From: a bacterium
GTDB lineage: Bacteria > Myxococcota > UBA727 > JAUIJE01
NCBI GenBank assembly: GCA_030431455.1
Contig: JAUIJE010000008.1
Coordinates: forward strand, 62,001 to 126,000
Direction: 5' to 3'
DNA: 64,000 nt
Position 1 is the stretch's first letter, and each line of letters opens with the position of its first letter. The translations under genes and the position numbers were made by a program. This document shows positions 35,301 through 45,139 of the stretch, one piece after another. The notes beneath the pieces are model-generated. The model did not search any database. It had not been told where the DNA came from and saw only the letters and a program-made list of their open reading frames with translations.

Positions 35301-36295
35301 TGGGCGTAGAGGTGCACGCGGGCCGCGGGGGCCCCGTCGCGTTTCTTGCGGTACCGCACGTAGTCGTCGAGGTGGGGCATCGCCGCGCGGGCCTCGTCGA
35401 GCAGCGCCGGGTCTGGCCGGCGAAAGTACGTTTCGGCCAGCGCCTCGAGCACCGGCCAGCGCTGCGTGTAGGCGGCCGCGGGGTCGACGAGCTCGTCGGG
35501 GCCAGTGTCGCCCCACGCGGCCGCGACCTCGGCGAACCGGGCCTTGGCGTTGCGCGACCGGGCCCACTCGTCGGTGGCCTCGAGGTCCAGGTACAGCTCA
35601 TTGAAGAACAGCCGCGACAATGGGGCATAGGGACTGACGTCGATGCGGCCCTGGGCGTCGCGTTCGTAGGACGCGCACAACAGGGGCAAGGTGCCGACGA
35701 ACCGTCCGCCCTGGTCCGCGCAGAGATCGCTCAGGCCCCGGAGGTCACGAAGGTCGCCCACCCCCGACGAGCCGGTGCGCCCGATGCCGTACAGCGGCGC
35801 GAACAGGCCGTACCCCCGCGCCCCGGTGTCGGCGGGGTCGCGCCAGGTGCGCGGCGGCGCGGACAGGATGGTGAACTGGTGCGAGACCGGCCCCACCTGC
35901 AGACGCCCCCGGTGCATGCCGAACGGCAGGGCGGGCAAGGCGATCTCGGCGGTGAGGGGGACCTTCGCCGCGCGGGTCGTGCCGTCCTCGAGCTCGACGT
36001 CGAGCTCGGCCACGGCCGCGCGCGGGGCGGCGGCGCGATCGACGGGGAGCGTGCCCTCGCCGCCCCAGGCCACGACCACGTCGGGGGCGAGGGTCGCCCG
36101 CGCGGTGAGCGCGCGCCACACCGCGGGGGCTTGATCCGGTCGGGTCAACGGGGTGTCCCGCACGTCCCGGGTCAGGGCCGCGGCCACCGCGCACAATGTC
36201 TCTGGATCGGGCGTGCGGGTGATGCCGCTGGCATCGGTCGCGGTCAGGGCGATGCCCAAGTGGGCGCAAAGGGCGTGCAGGTCGGCGGTGGACAC
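32375..36295 (-). CDS. Fused 4-alpha-glucanotransferase and 1,4-alpha-glucan branching enzyme (MalQ-GlgB)
   Basis: 1306 residues from GTG 36295 ([14 protein letters not shown]). Residues 1-about 670 are GH77 amylomaltase: LRLDH nucleophile (about 428), GEDLG acid-base (about 477) and SLGTHDTP (about 527) are present, so it looks active. Residues about 680-1306 are a GlgB with CBM48 ([23 protein letters not shown]) and GH13 motifs: [10 protein letters not shown] (nucleophile Asp about 983), AEEST (about 1037) and LSHDEVVHG (about 1106). No stop or frame change separates them. One chain could disproportionate linear glucans and branch them. It is coupled to the GH57 gene and lies 41 bp after the kinase gene. 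Confidence 0.92.
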   Translation of the reverse strand: [1306 protein letters not shown]

Positions 36296-36336
36296 GCGCC
36301 GGTTGTGTCCGGTCACGCCCCGCTTGGCAACGCGCT

Positions 36337-38307
<1,971 letters not shown>

Positions 38308-38353
38308 CGTTCGATGTTATCGGGCCCGCGGCGGGGGGGGCAACGCAGCGCGC

Positions 38354-38381
38354 CAAACAAAAACGCGCCCCGGGGGGCGCG
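38354..38381 (-). terminator. Intrinsic terminator of the ferredoxin gene
   Basis: On the minus strand CGCGCCCC and GGGGCGCG form a perfect 8-bp GC stem, immediately followed by TTTTTGTTTG. It lies about 45 bp past the ferredoxin stop (38427) and before the kinase gene, so it isolates the two transcripts. Confidence 0.8.
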
Positions 38382-38426
38382 GTCTTGCTGCCGGTGGCGG
38401 AGACGGAGGTCCCCGCGGCGGCGCGG

Positions 38427-38771
38427 TCAGCCGACGAGCTGGTTGTCGCCGCGGCGCGGCGGGTCGGTCTTCGGCCGCACCGTCCAGCCCTTCTGGCCTT
38501 TGTAGCTCGGCGCGAGGTTGCCGTTGATTTGGGCCCAGTACGAGCTGTCGCTGGTGGCGTCGACCGAATCGACGATGGCCCCGATGGGGCACTCAGGCAG
38601 ACAGGCGCCGCAATCGATGCACTCGACGGGGTCCACGACGACCATGGGCTGGCCTTCCATCGGGTAACCCTGGGGCATCGCGGCCACGTAGTGCATGCAG
38701 TCTGCGGGGCAGACCTGGACACACGCAGCGTACACTTCTGAAATACACTTGCCGGTGACGACGTGGGTCAT
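38427..38771 (-). CDS. fdxA: 7Fe-type ferredoxin ([3Fe-4S][4Fe-4S])
   Basis: 114 residues with a strong SD (GGAGGAACG) before ATG 38771. Cysteines at 9, 17 and 21 (GKC, AACVQVC) plus the cluster motif CIDCGACLPEC match bacterial 7Fe ferredoxins of the FdxA/Azotobacter FdI type. The first motif has C-x7-C-x3-C spacing rather than CxxC, which favours a 3Fe cluster beside the 4Fe cluster. The C-terminal 40 residues (DSSYWAQINGNLAPSYKGQ) are an extension seen in this subfamily. It is a soluble low-potential electron carrier. It stands alone, with its own terminator. Confidence 0.88.
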   Translation of the reverse strand: MTHVVTGKCISEVYAACVQVCPADCMHYVAAMPQGYPMEGQPMVVVDPVECIDCGACLPECPIGAIVDSVDATSDSSYWAQINGNLAPSYKGQKGWTVRPKTDPPRRGDNQLVG

Positions 38772-38926
38772 CGTTCCTCCTTAGCCCCGGTGATCGGGCG
38801 GCCCTATCCTTCACTCCATCGCGGTTCAATTTCAAGCTACGGACGCCCGAGGGCGGCATTTTTTTTGGGCGAAACCGCTGGTCGACGAGCAGAGGCGGGT
38901 GAGAACGCGTTCTCACCTGTATCAGC

Positions 38927-39259
38927 TCACCGCCCCGCCCCCGGGGTGCGGATGAGGATGCGCTCGATCAACGCCTGCGAGTACGACGTCAACTCGATGA
39001 ACACCACGCCCATGCCGGTGGGCGGCTCGCTCACCACCCGGACCACCTCGCCGATGCCCTCGATGGTCTCGAAGTCGTCGACGATGATCGAAAACCGGAG
39101 ATCGACCTTGGTCCCCACCGGGAGCGGGTCGTCGGTGCGCACGAACACCCCCGAGCGAGACACGTCGGTGACGTACTCGGTGATGAACTCCTCGATGGTG
39201 TGAAACTCGCGGTTGACCTGAACCCGCGGCTCCGCACGTTGATCTGACGAATCGCTCAC
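38927..39259 (-). CDS. PilZ-domain c-di-GMP receptor protein
   Basis: 110 residues, essentially a single PilZ domain. The c-di-GMP-binding motifs are both present: RAEPR (RxxxR, about residue 8-12) and DVSRSG (DxSxxG), followed by PLPVGTKVDLRFSI and GMGVVFIEL. The GTG start at 39259 overlaps the TGA of the RNase G gene by 4 bp, so translation is probably coupled. The stand-alone domain may act as an adaptor regulating a partner protein. The GGDEF enzyme at 17490-19487 is one possible c-di-GMP source in this window. Confidence 0.87.
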   Translation of the reverse strand: MSDSSDQRAEPRVQVNREFHTIEEFITEYVTDVSRSGVFVRTDDPLPVGTKVDLRFSIIVDDFETIEGIGEVVRVVSEPPTGMGVVFIELTSYSQALIERILIRTPGAGR

Positions 39260-40809
39260 CGTTTCTCCCGTCGACTCTTGGGCGCCGCGTCTTCACTGGT
39301 GCCGAAGATATCGAACTGCTCTTGGTGAAACGAACCCCGCGGTCGCACCACCACCCGTCGATCGAGCATCTCCTCGATGCTCGCCAGCACATCCGCCTCG
39401 TCGTCGTACAGCACATCCGCGACCTCGGGATGGGCCTGGACCACCACCACCGGCTCGAAGAAGTTGGGCGCCTCCCGGGTGAGGGCCCGAAAGATGTCGT
39501 AGGCCACGGTGCGCTTGGACTTCAAGCTGCCCCGCCCCTCGCAATACCAGCACGACTCGGTCATCTGCCGGCCGAGGGACTCGCGCGTGCGTTGGCGGGT
39601 CATCTCCACCAAACCGAGTTCGCTCATCTTCACCACGTTGCTGCGGGCGCGGTCTTTTTTGAGCGCGTCGGTGAGCGCGTCGAGGACCTTTTCGCGATGG
39701 GGCGCGATCTCCATGTCGATGAAATCGATGATCACCATGCCCCCGATGTTGCGCAACCGGAGCTGGTCGGCGATTTCGCCCACCGCCTCGAGGTTGGTCT
39801 TGAGGATGGTGTCCTCGAGGTTGCGCTTGCCCACAAATCGGCCGGTGTTCACGTCGATGGCGGTGAGGGCCTCGGCTTGATCGATCACCAGGTAGCCACC
39901 CGACTTGAGCCACACCTTGCGGCTCATGGCCCGGGCGAGCTCCGTCTCAATGCCATAGTATTCGAAAATCGGCTCCGACTCCTCGTACCGCTCCAGCCGG
40001 TCGGCGAGGTTGGGGTCGCGGATGTTCATGAACCGTTGCACGTCGGCAAACGTCTTCTCATCGTCGATCACCACCCCGACCACATCGGGGGTGAACATGT
40101 CCCGCGCGCACCGCAGGACCAAGTCGAGCTCGGGCTGGACCAGCGCCGGCGCCGCCACCTGCTTGGCCCGCTTCTGCACGTCGGCCCACAACGACGCGAG
40201 GAACGCCGCGTCCTCGGTGAGCTTCTCTTCGCTGAGGCCCTCGCTCACGGTGCGCACCACGTACCCGCCGCCATGGGCGGCCTGGGCCTCGCCGAGGACT
40301 TTTTTGAGTCTGGCCCGTTCGTCCTCGTCGGTGATGCGGCGCGATACCCCCACGTGGTCGTGCTTGGGCATGTACACCAGGTGCCGGCCGGGCAACGAAA
40401 TCGAACACGTCACCCGCGGCCCTTTGGTGCCGATGGCGTCCTTGGCCACCTGGACCATGATGTTCTGGCCCGGCGACAACAGGTCTTCGATGCGGCGGTC
40501 CTTGTTGCGGCGCTCCCCCTCGCCCTTGTCCCCTGGGGCATTGGCATTGGCATGGGCGTGGCCGTTGCTCCGGGATTCCTCGTCGAGGATCACGTCCGCC
40601 ACGTACAAGAACGCGGCCTTGTCCAGGCCGATCTCGACAAACGCGGCCTGCATCCCGGGCAGGACCCGCTGGACCTGACCGAGATACACGTTGCCCACGA
40701 TCCCACGGTCCTTGGCCCGCTCGATCAGGACCTCGGCGACATGGCCTTGGTCCATGATCGCCACCCGGGTCTCGAAGTCCGAGACGTTGACGACAAGTCG
40801 TTCGCGCAT
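39256..40809 (-). CDS. rng: Ribonuclease G/E family endoribonuclease
   Basis: 517 residues, the length of RNase G rather than full RNase E. It opens MRERLVVNVSDFETRVA, followed by an S1 domain (GNVYLGQVQRVLPGMQAAFVEIG). A long charged insert (about 80-110) interrupts it. The catalytic region has YLVIDQAEALTAIDVNTGRF and GGMVIIDFIDM, whose aspartates bind Mg. The Zn-link motif CWYCEGRG is present near 430. It matures rRNA and mRNA 5' regions. The coupled downstream gene is a PilZ protein, which is unusual company. Confidence 0.93.
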   Translation of the reverse strand: MRERLVVNVSDFETRVAIMDQGHVAEVLIERAKDRGIVGNVYLGQVQRVLPGMQAAFVEIGLDKAAFLYVADVILDEESRSNGHAHANANAPGDKGEGERRNKDRRIEDLLSPGQNIMVQVAKDAIGTKGPRVTCSISLPGRHLVYMPKHDHVGVSRRITDEDERARLKKVLGEAQAAHGGGYVVRTVSEGLSEEKLTEDAAFLASLWADVQKRAKQVAAPALVQPELDLVLRCARDMFTPDVVGVVIDDEKTFADVQRFMNIRDPNLADRLERYEESEPIFEYYGIETELARAMSRKVWLKSGGYLVIDQAEALTAIDVNTGRFVGKRNLEDTILKTNLEAVGEIADQLRLRNIGGMVIIDFIDMEIAPHREKVLDALTDALKKDRARSNVVKMSELGLVEMTRQRTRESLGRQMTESCWYCEGRGSLKSKRTVAYDIFRALTREAPNFFEPVVVVQAHPEVADVLYDDEADVLASIEEMLDRRVVVRPRGSFHQEQFDIFGTSEDAAPKSRREKR

Positions 40810-40881
40810 GGGTACACCCCACCATGCGGGACCGCGGGCGAAGCCGGTAAGGCCCCGCCCGGGATCACGCGGTCAGCGAGG

Positions 40882-41988
40882 TCAGATGATGCCGCGGGCG
40901 CGCTTGTGCAGCCGCACACCGGCAAACGTGTGCTTGATGCGGCCGATCGAACGGATGCGACGCTCGGCCAACTTGTTGGCCGCTTCGTTGGTGGTGATCT
41001 TTTCTTCGCGCGCGATCTCGTAGATCGAGGTCACGATGGCGTAGATGCCCGCCGCGTGCTGCACCGCCCGCTCGCGGTTGTAGCCCTCGAGCTCGTTGGC
41101 CACGTTGATGAGGCCGCCGGCGTTGATCACGTAGTCGGGCGCGTACAGGATGTCGCGCTCCTCGAGGGCCTTGGCGTGCTTCTCTTCTTTTTCGAGGATG
41201 TTGTTGGCGCTGCCCGCGACCACGCTGCACTTGAGGCGCGGAATGGTCTTGTCGTTGATCACCGCGCCGAGGGCGCAGGGGGCGAACACATCGCAGTCCA
41301 CGTCGTAAATCGTCTCCGGGCTGACCGCTTCGACGCCGCGGAAGTCGCCCACCGCGCGCTTGACATTCTCGGTGTCGATGTCGCAGATGAACACCTTGGC
41401 CCCGTCGCGGGTGAGGTGCTGCACGAGGTGGTAGCCGACCGCGCCCACGCCTTGGACCGCGACCTTCTTGCCCTCGAGGGACTCGTTGCCGGTGGTCCAC
41501 TTGAGCGACGCCTTGATGCCTTCGTAGGTGCCGAGCGCGGTGACCGGGCTCGGGTCCCCGGAGCCCCCGAGGGCGCGGGAGATGCCGGTGACAAAGTCGG
41601 TCTCCATCCGCACCCATTCCATGTCGCGCACGGTGGTGCCGACGTCTTCGGCGGTGATGTAGCGACCGCCGAGCCCCTGCACGAACCGGCCGTAGGCGCG
41701 GAACAATGCTTCTGATTTGAGACGCTTGGGATCGCCGATGATCACGGCTTTGCCCCCGCCAAGATTGAGACCGGCGGCGGCGGACTTGTAGGTCATGCCC
41801 CGGGAGAGGCGGAGCACGTCGCGGAGGGCGTCTTCTTCCTTTTCGTAGTTCCAGAAGCGGCAGCCGCCGAGCGCCGGCCCGAGGGCGGTGTTGTGAATGG
41901 CGATGATGGCCTTGAGCCCACTTTCGCGGTCAAAGCAGTGGATGACTTGCTCGTGGTCGCGAGCGCTCATCGATTCGAACACGGTCAT
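40882..41988 (-). CDS. Glu/Leu/Phe/Val dehydrogenase, leucine dehydrogenase type
   Basis: 368 residues with a textbook SD (AGGAGG) before ATG 41988. N-terminal substrate domain: HNTALGPALGGCRFW, catalytic lysines in TYKSAAAGLNLGGGKAVI and the Asp region TAEDVGTT. C-terminal NAD domain: VAVQGVGAVGYHL. Length and the GPALGGCR motif match leucine/phenylalanine dehydrogenases rather than the longer glutamate dehydrogenases. It reversibly deaminates branched-chain amino acids to 2-oxoacids with NAD+, feeding branched fatty-acid primers in many myxobacteria (family knowledge). It appears to be monocistronic. Confidence 0.9.
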   Translation of the reverse strand: MTVFESMSARDHEQVIHCFDRESGLKAIIAIHNTALGPALGGCRFWNYEKEEDALRDVLRLSRGMTYKSAAAGLNLGGGKAVIIGDPKRLKSEALFRAYGRFVQGLGGRYITAEDVGTTVRDMEWVRMETDFVTGISRALGGSGDPSPVTALGTYEGIKASLKWTTGNESLEGKKVAVQGVGAVGYHLVQHLTRDGAKVFICDIDTENVKRAVGDFRGVEAVSPETIYDVDCDVFAPCALGAVINDKTIPRLKCSVVAGSANNILEKEEKHAKALEERDILYAPDYVINAGGLINVANELEGYNRERAVQHAAGIYAIVTSIYEIAREEKITTNEAANKLAERRIRSIGRIKHTFAGVRLHKRARGII

Positions 41989-42097
41989 GACAAAAACCTC
42001 CTAAAACGGTTGCGATCGATCGCATCAACGGCGCCGGTGTAAGGCAGGCTGAGATTCTCGGCAACGGCCGGAACCAGGCGACTTATCGCGCACCGCG

Positions 42098-42946
42098 TCA
42101 GAGGTCGGGCACGTCGACCTCGGCGGCGAACACCCGCCGCGCCGGCCCCCGCATGCGGACCCGTTCGCCCTCGCCGGGGACCTCGACAAAGAGGGTGCCC
42201 CCGGGGAGCGCCACCGGCCACATCTTGCCCGCGGCCAAGCGACCGGCTTTGACGTAAGCCGCCACCGTGGCGCACGCGCCGGTGCCACAGGCCAACGTCA
42301 CCCCCGCGCCCCGCTCGCACACCACCAACGACAGGCCCTCGCCCTCTTGCTGGGCGAACGACACGTTGGCCCCCGCGGACAGGCCGAGGTGCCGGGGCAA
42401 CGCCGGGCCCACCGCGTCGACCAACGCGCGGTCGGTGCCCGCGTCGAGGAGCACGACGTGGGGGTTGCCCATGCTCACCGTCGACGCGGTGAAGGCGTGG
42501 CCCCCAAAGGTCACCGCCTGCTCGAGCATCGGCCCCTGCCCTTGCAGGCCCGAGAAGTCCGGCACCGCCATGTCGACCTCGACCTGCCCCCCTGCGATGC
42601 GCACGTCGTGGGGGCCGGCCATGGTCTCGATCACGTGACCGCCTTCGTCGGGGACCAACCCGATGTCGACGAGGTACCGGCTGACACAGCGCAACCCGTT
42701 GCCACACATCTCGGGCACCGAGCCGTCGGGGTTGGTGATGTGCATGCGCACTGCCCCGTCGTTCTCGGCGGGCAACAACGTGATGACCCCGTCGCCCCCG
42801 ATGCCGAAATGCCGGTCCACCAGCCACCGGCGCACCGCCACCGGGAGGGCGGGCGCAGCCCCGTCGCCCATGCGCTCGTCGACGATGACAAAGTCATTGC
42901 CGAGGCCTTCGTACTTCCAAAACGCGATGTGATAACCAGTCGACAT
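42098..42946 (-). CDS. dapF: Diaminopimelate epimerase
   Basis: 282 residues. It opens WKYEGLGNDFVIVDE. The two catalytic cysteines are in EMCGNGLRC and ACGTGACATV, and the substrate-binding asparagine motif is MGNPHVVL. It interconverts LL- and meso-diaminopimelate for lysine and peptidoglycan synthesis. Its ATG (42944-42946) overlaps the ATG of the divergent lipoprotein gene in a shared CATG. Each gene's upstream signals therefore lie in the other's coding region. No strong SD is visible. Confidence 0.94.
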   Translation of the reverse strand: MSTGYHIAFWKYEGLGNDFVIVDERMGDGAAPALPVAVRRWLVDRHFGIGGDGVITLLPAENDGAVRMHITNPDGSVPEMCGNGLRCVSRYLVDIGLVPDEGGHVIETMAGPHDVRIAGGQVEVDMAVPDFSGLQGQGPMLEQAVTFGGHAFTASTVSMGNPHVVLLDAGTDRALVDAVGPALPRHLGLSAGANVSFAQQEGEGLSLVVCERGAGVTLACGTGACATVAAYVKAGRLAAGKMWPVALPGGTLFVEVPGEGERVRMRGPARRVFAAEVDVPDL

Positions 42947-43754
42947 GGTCCGCGGAGCTTTTCACCTCGGGCGCCTTTGGCCAATCCCCGTTTGGGCCGC
43001 GCTGGTGCTCGCCACCGGCTGTCCACATTATACGCCCCTCGGCGAAGCCACCCGCACCCGCCTCGCCGACCAGTACGCGGGCGAGGATCGTTACCTCGCG
43101 CAATCGGTGTACGCGGGCCCGTTCTACGACGACGACCGGTACGTGATGTGGCACGCCCGCAAGTTCGAACAGCTCGGCCACCTGCGCACCCCCGAGGGCC
43201 GGGTCTGGGTGCCCCCGCCCGCGACGTCGATCGTGCCCGCCGGGCGCAAGGTGCGCATCGACCGCATCGAGTTCCCCACCGGGGATGTCGTGTTTGGCCG
43301 CCCGCTGTTCACCCCGCGGTACAGCACTTGGGTGTGGTTGTCCCTCGCCGACGAGGCGGGCCATTTCGACGACGACGCCCCCGCGCGCCACGTGATGGTC
43401 TTGCCCGAGGGCATCCCCGACCGGGAGGTGTTTGACCAGTGGCTGGACGCCTGGCTCACCCCCACCGACCCGCGGCCCTGGCTCGACGGGCTCTCGGACG
43501 AACGCCGGGCCGCGGTGGCCCAAAAGCGGGTGCTGGTGGGCATGGACTACCGCACGCTGGTCGCGGCCTGGGGCCATCCCGACCGGCTCACCGAGGACCA
43601 ACTGCCGACCACCGCCGAGACCCTCGAGGTCGCGGTCTACGGGCCCACCGCGGTGATCCTGCGCGATGGGCGGGTGGATCGGGTCAGCTCCGGCGCGGTC
43701 AGCGACGCGGGGGACGCTGTCGCCGGAGGAATCGGCGCGCCGGCTCCTCGATGA
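42945..43754 (+). CDS. Lipoprotein of unknown function with BamE/SmpA-like C-terminal stretch
   Basis: 269 residues. A signal peptide with lipobox (LVLATGC) targets it to the membrane surface. The middle region contains FYDDDRYVMWHARKF and VRIDRIEFPTGDVVFGRP. Near the end LVGMDYRTLVAAWGHPDRL followed by a beta strand resembles the GMs-x-VxxxLGxP pattern of BamE/SmpA-type folds. It starts within CATG shared with dapF and its 3' end overlaps the convergent acyltransferase gene by 56 bp. The role is unknown. Confidence 0.68.
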   Translation: MVRGAFHLGRLWPIPVWAALVLATGCPHYTPLGEATRTRLADQYAGEDRYLAQSVYAGPFYDDDRYVMWHARKFEQLGHLRTPEGRVWVPPPATSIVPAGRKVRIDRIEFPTGDVVFGRPLFTPRYSTWVWLSLADEAGHFDDDAPARHVMVLPEGIPDREVFDQWLDAWLTPTDPRPWLDGLSDERRAAVAQKRVLVGMDYRTLVAAWGHPDRLTEDQLPTTAETLEVAVYGPTAVILRDGRVDRVSSGAVSDAGDAVAGGIGAPAPR

Positions 43755-44790
43755 AACGGTGAGCGGGCAACGTCAGGCCCACGATCACCACGCACACGAT
43801 CCCGATCACGGGCAGCGACCACGCCACCCCGAGCCGGCGGCCGACCCCTGAAAAAAGCGAGAGCAGCGGGGTGTGCAGGATGTAGAGCGCGTACGACGAC
43901 AGCCCCACCGCGACGAGGGCGGGATGGGACAGGGCCCGGCCCACCGCGGTGTCCGACGTCGCCAACAGATAGATCAAGCCCGCGAACAACGGCGCGTAAA
44001 GAGCATTGTGCACAAGCGGGTACGGCAACCAGGAGCCGGTGTAGACGGCTATGCCCAAAAGGCCCAACACCGTCCCGGTCCAGACGCCGGCCCGGGGCAC
44101 CGGCTCCCCCCGACAGAGGTACAGCCGGCCCAGGCACACCCCGAGGACAAACTCGAGGCCCCGGACCAAGGGGCTGTACTTCAGGAAGTTGAGCCAGAAC
44201 AGCTCGTGGTCCGGTCCCACCGGGTAGACCCCGTCGGGGGTGAGCGCGATGTAGGCCCCCGACGCCAACAGTGCCACTGCATACGCGCCGGCCATGCCGA
44301 CCACCGCCCCCCGGGCGGACAGCTTCATCGCCCGGGGCGCGAGCCACAAAAACGCGAAATAGAACGAGAGCTCGGCCGAGACCGACCACGCGGGGGGGTT
44401 CCACCCGCCGGCGTAGGGAGGAAAAAACGCCTGTACGCCGAGGAGGATGCTGCCCACCAACCCCGCGTCGTGGCCGAGGTCGCCGGTGAGGTGGCCGCGG
44501 AGGATGGGGAGCGAAGCGAGCAGCCCCACGAGGTAAAGCGGGTAGATGCGCGCCCACCGCGCCACCGAAAAGCCCACCCGGTCGAAGCCGCCGGCCTCGA
44601 GGGGGTCCCGGTAGGCGTAGACGAGGATGAACCCCGAGAGCACAAAAAAGAAGCTCACCGCGATGTAGCCGGTGGCGACCACCGGGCGAAACCATGTATA
44701 GGCGCCGGCGGCGGGCACCCCGGCCAGCGCATGAAACAGCAACACGTGGAACGCGGCGAAAAACCGCAGCCCGGTCAGGCTCTGCAGCAA
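43699..44790 (-). CDS. Membrane acyltransferase family 3 (OafA/NodX-like)
   Basis: 363 residues from a TTG at 44790, the only start compatible with the family opening LQSLTGLRFFAAFHVLLFH. It has about 10 TM helices. SFFFVLSGFILVYAYRD and RWARIYPLYLVGLL carry the conserved motifs (the SGF and R-x10-Y regions), and WSVSAELSFYFAFLW is the active-site-adjacent segment. Such enzymes O-acylate sugars of LPS, exopolysaccharide or macrolides at the inner membrane. It starts 7 bp after the small acidic protein gene and is probably the last gene of that three-gene set. Confidence 0.9.
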   Translation of the reverse strand: MLQSLTGLRFFAAFHVLLFHALAGVPAAGAYTWFRPVVATGYIAVSFFFVLSGFILVYAYRDPLEAGGFDRVGFSVARWARIYPLYLVGLLASLPILRGHLTGDLGHDAGLVGSILLGVQAFFPPYAGGWNPPAWSVSAELSFYFAFLWLAPRAMKLSARGAVVGMAGAYAVALLASGAYIALTPDGVYPVGPDHELFWLNFLKYSPLVRGLEFVLGVCLGRLYLCRGEPVPRAGVWTGTVLGLLGIAVYTGSWLPYPLVHNALYAPLFAGLIYLLATSDTAVGRALSHPALVAVGLSSYALYILHTPLLSLFSGVGRRLGVAWSLPVIGIVCVVIVGLTLPAHRFIEEPARRFLRRQRPPRR

Positions 44791-44797
44791 CGGAAGG

Positions 44798-45139
44798 TCA
44801 GCCTTCTTCCGGCTCGGGATTCAGCATCTGCGCCTTGGTGGCGAGCAGGTGGTCGAGGAGCTCGAGGGCGCGCTGGTAGCCGAGGGCGGCTTTTTTGCCC
44901 GACGCTTTTTCTTTGGGGGACGCGCCATTTTTGCCCATCTCGTCGAGGACCGCGTGTCGCTCCCGCATGCCGTCAAGCCACGGACCGTCGGCTTCCACCT
45001 GCGCCTCGATGAAGGGAAAGCCGATGCTCTCGGGCTCGCTGGCCTCCTCCGACGACGCACCGGGCGCGGCAGCCCGGGGGCGCTCGACGGGCTTTTTGAC
45101 CGCATCCTGGATCTTGAAGTTCTTCAGGTCGTCACTCAT
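44798..45139 (-). CDS. Small charged hypothetical protein
   Basis: 113 residues from ATG 45139 in an ATGA overlap with the upstream membrane-protein gene. It is hydrophilic, without membrane segments: MSDDLKNFKIQDAVKKP, a Pro/Ala/Ser/Glu linker, then a helical segment (ERHAVLDEMGKNG) and a C-terminal helix (YQRALELLDHLLATKAQML). No family is recognised. Tight coupling to the membrane gene suggests a cytosolic partner of that protein. Confidence 0.65.
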   Translation of the reverse strand: MSDDLKNFKIQDAVKKPVERPRAAAPGASSEEASEPESIGFPFIEAQVEADGPWLDGMRERHAVLDEMGKNGASPKEKASGKKAALGYQRALELLDHLLATKAQMLNPEPEEG

